A stretch of 45,779 nt of DNA. It comes from Chondrus crispus. Taxonomy: Eukaryota > Rhodophyta > Florideophyceae > Gigartinales > Gigartinaceae. The notes below the pieces were generated by a model that did no database searches, was not told the DNA's origin, and saw only the letters and a program-made list of their open reading frames with translations. The translations under genes were made by a program, and so were the position numbers. The stretch lies in NCBI RefSeq assembly GCF_000350225.1, contig NW_005179071.1, forward strand, positions 135,346 through 181,124, written 5' to 3'. The stretch's first letter is position 1. Each line of letters begins with the position of its first letter. Shown piece by piece: positions 40,344-45,779 of this stretch.

Positions 40344-41997
40344 GGGATTCCGGCGTCCATTTCTTCCTTGATGCGGTTGCAGAAGGGGTCGACGGCTTGC
40401 TCGCGAATGAGCTCCTCCGGAGTGACAGCTTGGAATTGATCGAGGCGATCAGGGGCGGTACCCCCTCAAGAGCGAGGATGTCGTCTGCCGCGTCAATACT
40501 TTCCTCGTCCTCCACTGTACCCTCGGCCGGTTCGGCCATAAAGCATGGGATTTCGTCGTCGATTTCGTCGACTGTTTCTCCTGCGGTCCGCAGTCTTGAC
40601 AGGGCATCAGCTTGACTATTCGCCTTGCCCTTCTTGTACTTGATCTCGAAATCGAATTGCGAGAGGCGGAGCCTCCATCGGATAAATCTCCCGCTGGGGT
40701 CGGTTACGTTCATCAACCACCTCAATGAGGCATGGTCGGTATGCACAATGAAGTGCTCGCCATATAGATATGGTCTTAAAGTCTGTACGGCCCAAATTAC
40801 CGCTAGACATTCTTTTTCTGAAACGGAGTAGTTTCTCTCGGCTGCGGATAACGTTCTTGAAAAGAACCCGATGGGTTTACGTTGCGCATCCGGATGTGTC
40901 TGAAATAATGCAGCGCCGATTTGATAGTCGCTTGCATCGCTGTCTACCGAGTATGGTAGGTTCTTCTTCGGCAGCGCCAACACCGGTGGCGCCAAGATAG
41001 CGTCTTTGAGCTTGTGAAAAGCTTTCTCGCACGGTTTGTCGAATCCTTCCAACTGGACCCGTTGTCCCTTCTTCAACAGTTGATTGAGCGGATGCACGAT
41101 TTTCGCATAATGCGGAACGAATCTGCGGTAGACATTACAAAGTCCCAAGAAGCTCCTGAGCTGGGTCTGCGTTTGAGGGTACCTCACTTGTTCCAATGCG
41201 ACGGTTCGCGCAGCGTTCAATTCCAAAGTACCTGGCCGAACGACATGGCCCAGGTACTTGATCTTTTCGACGAAAAATTGGCACTTGCGAAGCTTGAGCT
41301 TCACACCTGCCTTCTCCAATACAGAAAGTATTTCATCCACGTGCACGACGTGCTCCTCCCACGACTTGCTAAAAATTATTATGTCGTCCAGATACACCAA
41401 ACAGCACTTCCAACGGAACGGAGAGAGCAGGATATCCATTGCTCTCTGAAACGTCGCTGGCGCGTTAGTTAGCCCGAAGGGCATTCTTGAGAAGCGATAC
41501 AGTCCTGAGTGACACGAAAATGCGGTCTTGTCGCGGTTGCGCTCAGGGATAGGCATCTGCCAATATCCCGAGATCGCGTCCAACGCGGAGAAAACCTTGG
41601 TGTCACCAAGCGAGTCCTGACACTTATCCATGCGCGGTAAAGGGTACGTGTCCTTTACCGTTACCGCGTTTAACCGGCGATAGTCTACGCAAAAGCGCAT
41701 CGATCCGTCCGGCTTCGGCACTAATAAAACGGGCGACGCCCATTCTGACTGCGCCGGTTCGATGACTCCTGCTTCTAACATCTTCTGTACTTCTGCGTCC
41801 TCGACCTCCCGAGCCTTTGGACCGGCTCGGTAGGGAGCTTGTGCAATTGGCCTTGTATCCGGGGCCAGTTCAATCCGGTGAACCGTGGTGTTGATCTCAC
41901 CGAGGGTCCCATCCCACATGCGGGAATATTTTTTCAACATCCGACAGAATCTTTCGCGCAGCCGGTCCGACACGTGGCTCAGGTCGAGTTCCTCCAC
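40344..41997 (-). pseudogene. pol: GypB copy 2: reverse transcriptase and RNase H
   Basis: Minus strand. Residues counted from the codon ending at 41997: RT with RFCVDYRRLN at ~101-110, MPFGLTNAP at ~172-180 and catalytic YLDD at 202-205; connection domain; RNase H with DSDASDYQIG, SEKECLAV and HTDHASLRWL. After RNase H the frame shifts near 40450. In the next frame it continues as TPEELIREQAVDPFCNRI to a TAA at ~40343, where the foreign segment begins. The frame also breaks at ~42000-42066, so the polyprotein spans at least three frames. Confidence 0.85.
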
Positions 41998-42065
41998 GTC
42001 CGGCGGGGAGGCTCAATCCGCTGCTCCGGCTTCGTAGTTGCCGTCGCGGAGAGCCTTTCCTCCCG

Positions 42066-42485
42066 TTATCCTTGCTGGTTCTCGCGATCTTGATCCGACG
42101 GTTCGCATCTTGTCTCGCCCGTAGGCGTCTTGGTGGAATTAGGAAAATTTTCCTTCTTCCTTTCTTGAATTCCGAGAACTTCACCAATGGTGGTGTTACT
42201 CTCGAGCGCGGCTCTCGGGTGCGGTAATAATTCTGCCACCACTTGGCCTTTTTGCACCCTGACAGGGTACGTCCTAAAATTCGCAACGAGTAAACGAAAT
42301 GGCCGGTCAGGCTCAACCTGTACGACAGCATTCGTGCACGTCAACCCGTGCCTTTCGTACAAAGACGAGTACGGCTGAACCACAACCAAGCCCGCCCTCT
42401 TCGAGGTGCATTCCACAACGCGTTGCGTCCCTGGCTCGATAGTCGTGGCTCTTGCCATTTTTACCTTAGGGGAAATTCGCTCCAC
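42066..42485 (-). pseudogene. pol: GypB copy 2: protease-RT linker region
   Basis: A minus-strand frame ending TGA at 42066, including ARATTIEPGTQRVVE, VANFRTYPVRVQKGQVVAEL. This is the beta-rich linker commonly found between protease and RT in chromoviral gypsy elements. It is in a different frame from both neighbours, so single-base indels separate them. Confidence 0.6.
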
Positions 42486-42553
42486 CTTTCCATCATTCTC
42501 GTCCTCTCCCGGGACGAGATTCTTCTTCCCTTTTTTCGTCGAGAACCGTCTAA

Positions 42554-42828
42554 CTATCGGAACTCCGAGAAATTCGCCATCTCAACCATTTTCTTCCTCG
42601 GATAAATTGCTTCCACAAACCGGTCACAGTAGTCCGCGCCTAGAATTAGCGGGACGGCTAGTTTTTCGCATACGATAAACTCGGCTGCGGCCACAAATTT
42701 TCCAAGCCTCATAGGCATTCTGATGGTTCCGAGAGTCTGGAGTGGCTTGTTGTTCGCGTCGCCAATGTCTTGGGTCGGTCCGTAGGACACTAGAGATTCC
42801 ATTCCAGCCGGGAGTTCAGGGACTTGAG
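42554..42828 (-). pseudogene. pol: GypB copy 2: truncated aspartic protease
   Basis: Minus strand, including AAEFIVCEKLAVPLILGADY, DRFVEAIYPRKK, the C-terminal half of a retropepsin (ILGADYCD block). The N-terminal part with the catalytic DSG is missing: homology ends at ~42828, where repeat X sequence starts abruptly. No gag is present. Confidence 0.7.
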
Positions 42829-43084
42829 CTACTGTGGGCTGCAAACCCACTTAAAGGGAAAGGGAGAATCGGACACTCCGTAGGGCTGTGCCGTCGGCAA
42901 CTCTTGTTGGTTGTTGTTTGTTGGTTGTGTTGTCGCTGGACCGTTGGACCCTGGTTCCGGCCTGCCGGGCACATTGCACTACAACACCGTAGCGCTGTGC
43001 CGTCGGCAGTTGTTCTTTTTGTTGCTGTTGTTGTTTTTGCTGGACCATCGGACCGCTGTCTCTGCCTGACAGGCCCATTGCACT
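42829..43084 (-). repeat. Partial copy of repeat X
   Basis: Same orientation as 29901-30059, from GAGCTACTGTGGGC to CATTGCACTACA. The terminal ~105 bp (CCGTAGCGCTGTGCCGTCGG ... CATTGCACTACA) is duplicated in tandem (about 42876-42983 and 42986-43084). It joins the truncated protease to the truncated accessory gene copy 3. Confidence 0.7.
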
Positions 43085-43085
43085 A

Positions 43086-43934
43086 CACCATCATTTCGAA
43101 GCGGTTCTTATGGTCCGCGTATGATGGGAGGTTATATATCCTCCCGACGATGGTCGTGGAGTTGTTACGCCGCCTGAACTTCTCGAAGGCGCGGGGTGGC
43201 GCGGAGAGGCAGGGGCGGTTACAGGCCCTTCTTGACCTTCACGATACCGTTGACTGGCCCCGTGTCCCTTATGTGCAGGGACATCATTTCGACAACCCCC
43301 GTAGCGTACACTACTCCGCGGGGAGGCGGCATGAAGCGAGGCGCCCGGATCTGGGTAACTGGGTCCGAATCGCGAGCGGTAGCTTGAGCCTAGGCCAACC
43401 GGAGTACCTGAGGGGAGGAAGTGGTAGCGCCGAGCGCGGTGGCGAGGGCGGACGCGTGGGAGCGGTTCGATTGGTCGAGCCCCGGAGCGAAGGTCGTCGT
43501 GTCCGCCGCCGCGGGGTTGGTTTCGCGAAGGGTCCCTGCAGTAGTCGCGCGCGGCAGTCCCCTGAGGAATCCGCAGAGGCGGAGGTCGTTTCCCTCCACC
43601 CGGAGAACGTGGGACTGTCCGGAGGTGGAGAGACGAGAGTCCAGCCCCCGCAGGGGGCGGAGGGGCGCGAGTGACCGAAGCGGCGTTGTGCGAGTGGCTG
43701 AAAGATCCGCAATGGCGGGATCAGTTACATCGTCTGCTCGCGGTGGAGACGTCGGGATCTACCGAGGTCGTGGCCGGGGTGTCCGCGGGGGACGTGCTCG
43801 CGGCCTCCTCGTCGCTGGTGCGAGACGACCACGCTGTGAGGACCCCGACGGCGGTCGCCTCCGGAGGGCTTGTGCCCCTAGAGGGGGGTCTCTCGGAGCC
43901 GCCTCATGTCGAGTACAGCGGGGCGCCCCGGTAG
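43086..43934 (+). pseudogene. GypB plus-strand accessory gene, copy 3 (5'-truncated, frameshifted)
   Basis: It begins within the conserved block (IISKRFLWSAYDGRLYILPT), closely matching copy 1 (23640 onward). It runs in one frame to a TGA at 43672-43674, including DTVDWPRVPYVQG and DLGNWVR. Homology then continues in another frame (TEAALCEWLKDPQWRDQL...ETSGSTEV) to a stop at 43934. The N-terminal half is missing, replaced by repeat X. It is convergent with the chromodomain frame at 45340. Function unknown. Confidence 0.65.
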
Positions 43935-44079
43935 GAAGACCTCGGAGACTACGAGGGGGAAGCGACCCGTAAGATCGGTGTCATGCCACCCGGCGGGTTG
44001 GCCGTGAGACTAAGAGCTCGCTGGATGCGAGGTGTCACTCGAGGCGAAGTCGGACGTAGATGTCACAGTGCGTACCTTT

Positions 44080-44270
44080 GTGCCGGAGGTGGTCAGCGAT
44101 TAGCGCTGTGCGGAAGGTAGTTCTCGCTCAGTGCGAGAGAATAAACGACACGAAGTCGGAAGTAAGGGCCACAGCGCGTGGCGGTGAGGGCGGACCGTCA
44201 GCGATCAGCGCGGTGCGGAAAGTAGTTCTCGTCTAGGACGAGGGAATAAAACGACTCCAAGTCGTGGGTA
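44080..44270 (+). repeat. Tandem hairpin repeats, array A (GypB copy 3)
   Basis: Two ~108-bp units contain GTCAGCGATTAGCGC or GTCAGCGATCAGCGC, then GTAGTTCTCG with a complementary CGAG shortly after (small hairpins), an AATAAA-like sequence, and ACGACACGAAGTC or ACGACTCCAAGTC. This is the same unit as at 24640-24870. Confidence 0.75.
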
Positions 44271-44394
44271 GAAATCACCCGTTCCGGGAGGCATTTCTTA
44301 GTCCCCGAGGCCAACGTGGATTCCATTCCGCCCTTCCACGAAGGAGGTAACCGGGCATGCGCTACAGCGTAGGGAGTACTCGGCGCCCGGGTAG

Positions 44395-44640
44395 AGACCT
44401 CGTCGGAGCGAGTAGGATGGTGCCACCGGTAGGCAGAGGAGTGGTTCTAGGCCCCCTCACGAAGGCAGCGTCCTCGTCAAGCGAGTAGCAATTCTTCTTG
44501 TCCCCATGCGGGGAGAGATCCTGGACACGCCACAAAGCGAGCAAGGACCTCGCCAAAGCGAGTACCAATTTTTCGTCTCCCCGTGCGGGTAGAGACCCTG
44601 GACACGCTATGCCGAAGGAGAGGAAGATCCCGGTCGCCGC
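44395..44640 (+). repeat. Tandem hairpin repeats, array B (GypB copy 3)
   Basis: About three ~75-100-bp units contain CTCGTCGGAGCGAG, CTCGTCAAGCGAG or CTCGCCAAAGCGAG hairpins followed by CCCCATGCGGGG or CCCCGTGCGGG and GAGA(T/C)CCTGGACACGC. The position corresponds to array B of copy 1. Confidence 0.7.
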
Positions 44641-45339
44641 GTACGAGATGGCTGCATACGGAGGGGAAGACGCGACAGAGCGCGAGAACGGAAACGACGC
44701 GCATGTCTGGACGGTGGCTCAGTCCTGAGGCGGAAGCGGATCGTTGCCAACGGACGCGTGAGAGGAAGCGACAGAGCGCGAGGAGGAAACCGGCTTTGAG
44801 TCGGGTCGGGGTGGCGCGCAACCCCTGGTGGCGCATCCCCGGCCAACGTAGGCGGATTTTCGGCGATGTGTGGTCGGGCGCGAGAGACGCGAGAGACCGG
44901 GGTGGACACCACAGTTGCTTGACATGAGAGGGTGCGTCTTTATCTCCCTCCACGAGGGGTGGTGATCTGCGAGAGCGCGAGGAGACACCCCTTTCTTGTT
45001 GCCGCCGGTGGGGGTGCTGGCCCCCCGCCCGAGCGGGCGCCGCTCCCGCCTATTGGGCGGGGAGAGAGAGAGACTGCTGTACCGCTGGGCGAGACACCGA
45101 CAAAAGTTTCTGGAAGGGACGGGTCGGGGTCCGTCCTCGACCGGGAGTGGACCTCCCCAAAAAAGAAAGAAAATCAAACCATTCTCAAATAATCCGAAAA
45201 TTCAAATAAGACAGGTGGACGGAATTGACTGGCTAGGGCGTTCCGCGGCGGTCCGCGTCGACGCGTCGCGTGTTTCCAGGGCGCTCCACAGTAGGATATC
45301 GTACCTCATCCGGAGGTACAGGGTCGCGCGCCGGCCAGT
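44641..45339. other. GC-rich convergent spacer of GypB copy 3
   Basis: No gene is recognised. It contains further small inverted repeats (for example GCCCGAGCGGGC near 45026) and an A-rich tract at ~45158-45210, matching the A-rich tracts of copies 1 and 2 ahead of the chromodomain stop. Confidence 0.45.
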
Positions 45340-45779
45340 CTAGTTCTCGAGTCCGACGCTGTCGGGTTGCTGCCACAGCGAGCGCGCCGGAATTCGTATC
45401 GGTTTGTTTCGACAATACGGGACTACTTTGTTGTAGTCAATGTGCTGACCGGGCTCCCACGTGGACTCGGCGGCATCGAAGATGTACCAGCGTACGCGGA
45501 ACATTGGGAGCCCGTCATCTCCAGGGCTGTGTCCTGTTCATGAGTGGACGACGCGAGTGTCGGGGTGGACACCTGCAGGGAGTGTAGGGGGTGGTAACTC
45601 GGAGAATGGCGAGGGGCTGACGTTGGGTTGGAACGTGCATTTTTCGCCAAGACGCGTGGCCCCGGACGCGATAAACGCGCGGCGGGCGAGGTCGATCGCC
45701 AGAGGGGCCGGCGCGGCGAGACGCGCCAACTGCAGCCAACAGCGGCCCGTACGGCGTCGCACAGGCCGTTGAAGCACAT
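45340..45779 (-). pseudogene. GypB copy 3: chromodomain end of pol (partial, runs off the window)
   Basis: Minus-strand frame entering from beyond 45779 and ending TAG at 45340-45342. It includes APLAIDLARRAFIASGATRL, then after an in-frame TGA (45538-45540) TGHSPGDDG, MFRVRWYIFDAAESTWEP and HIDYNKVV, the chromodomain. The matching position in copy 1 has a sense codon, so the TGA is a nonsense change in this copy. The chromodomain is of the gypsy chromovirus type. Integrase and RT, if present, lie outside the window. Confidence 0.75.

Noticed and set aside
42742..43085. Plus-strand frame joining the reversed protease, repeat X and accessory gene copy 3
   Set aside because: The first ~115 codons run through antisense protease and repeat X sequence. 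Only the part after 43086 matches the accessory family, so the fusion is by chance.
1..45779. CRISPR arrays, bacterial operons or rRNA genes
   Set aside because: The tandem repeats present have no uniform unique spacers, there are no bacterial-type gene clusters or ribosome-binding sites, and no rRNA-like stretches were seen. The window is eukaryotic nuclear DNA.

Overview
This is nuclear DNA of a eukaryote. It carries two intact intronless transcription-factor genes on about 50-60% GC DNA, surrounded by nested LTR retrotransposons, a DNA transposon with terminal inverted repeats and minisatellites. Nothing here is diagnostic of the lineage. Long intronless genes among Ty1/copia and Ty3/gypsy elements would suit a florideophyte red alga such as a Chondrus relative, but a fungus or another protist cannot be excluded. 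TGA ends genuine genes here, so the standard code is assumed.

Layout. (1) 135-15587: two divergent paralogues of a bZIP protein family in the same orientation (135-1970 and 13890-15587). Between them lies a non-autonomous PIF/Harbinger-like transposon (2927-11321; 15-bp inverted repeats, TAA target duplication). It was split by a complete Ty3/gypsy element, called GypA here (3926-11174; 267-bp LTRs, TAGAT target duplication). (2) 15588-18286: mostly featureless, with a 22-bp-stem hairpin and a few small open frames of uncertain status. (3) 18287-21125: a decayed minus-strand Ty1/copia element that lost its reverse transcriptase core and carries an insertion. (4) 21126-45779: at least three remnants of a second, chromodomain-bearing Ty3/gypsy lineage, called GypB here. 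Pol is on the minus strand, and an unrelated plus-strand accessory gene converges on it across arrays of small hairpins. One GypB pol is split by a segment holding a 5'-truncated RecQ-like helicase with a zinc knuckle, a 346-bp tandem duplication and a 26-bp minisatellite.

The outstanding observation is in GypA. Between pol and the 3' LTR, on the opposite strand to gag-pol, is a 491-codon reading frame. Its first ~30 codons encode a near-copy of the histone H3 N-terminal tail, fused to a non-histone body with a cysteine-peptidase-like Cys/His/Asp arrangement and a very basic C-terminus. K4, K14, T3, S10 and S28 of the H3 tail are kept. K9 is Ala, and K18, K23 and K27 are Arg. The copy is dead: TGA stops replace H3 Arg2 and a later codon, and gag has a further TGA. 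All three are most simply read as CGA-to-TGA CpG decay.

How the parts relate. GypA and GypB are distinct gypsy lineages (GypA lacks a chromodomain, GypB has one). Both place an antisense accessory gene between pol and the 3' LTR, convergent with pol. A histone-tail decoy in one lineage and a chromodomain in the other both point to interaction with host chromatin, but function is inference. The two bZIP genes are the only clearly intact host genes. Both carry Asn where the bZIP basic region normally has its invariant Arg.
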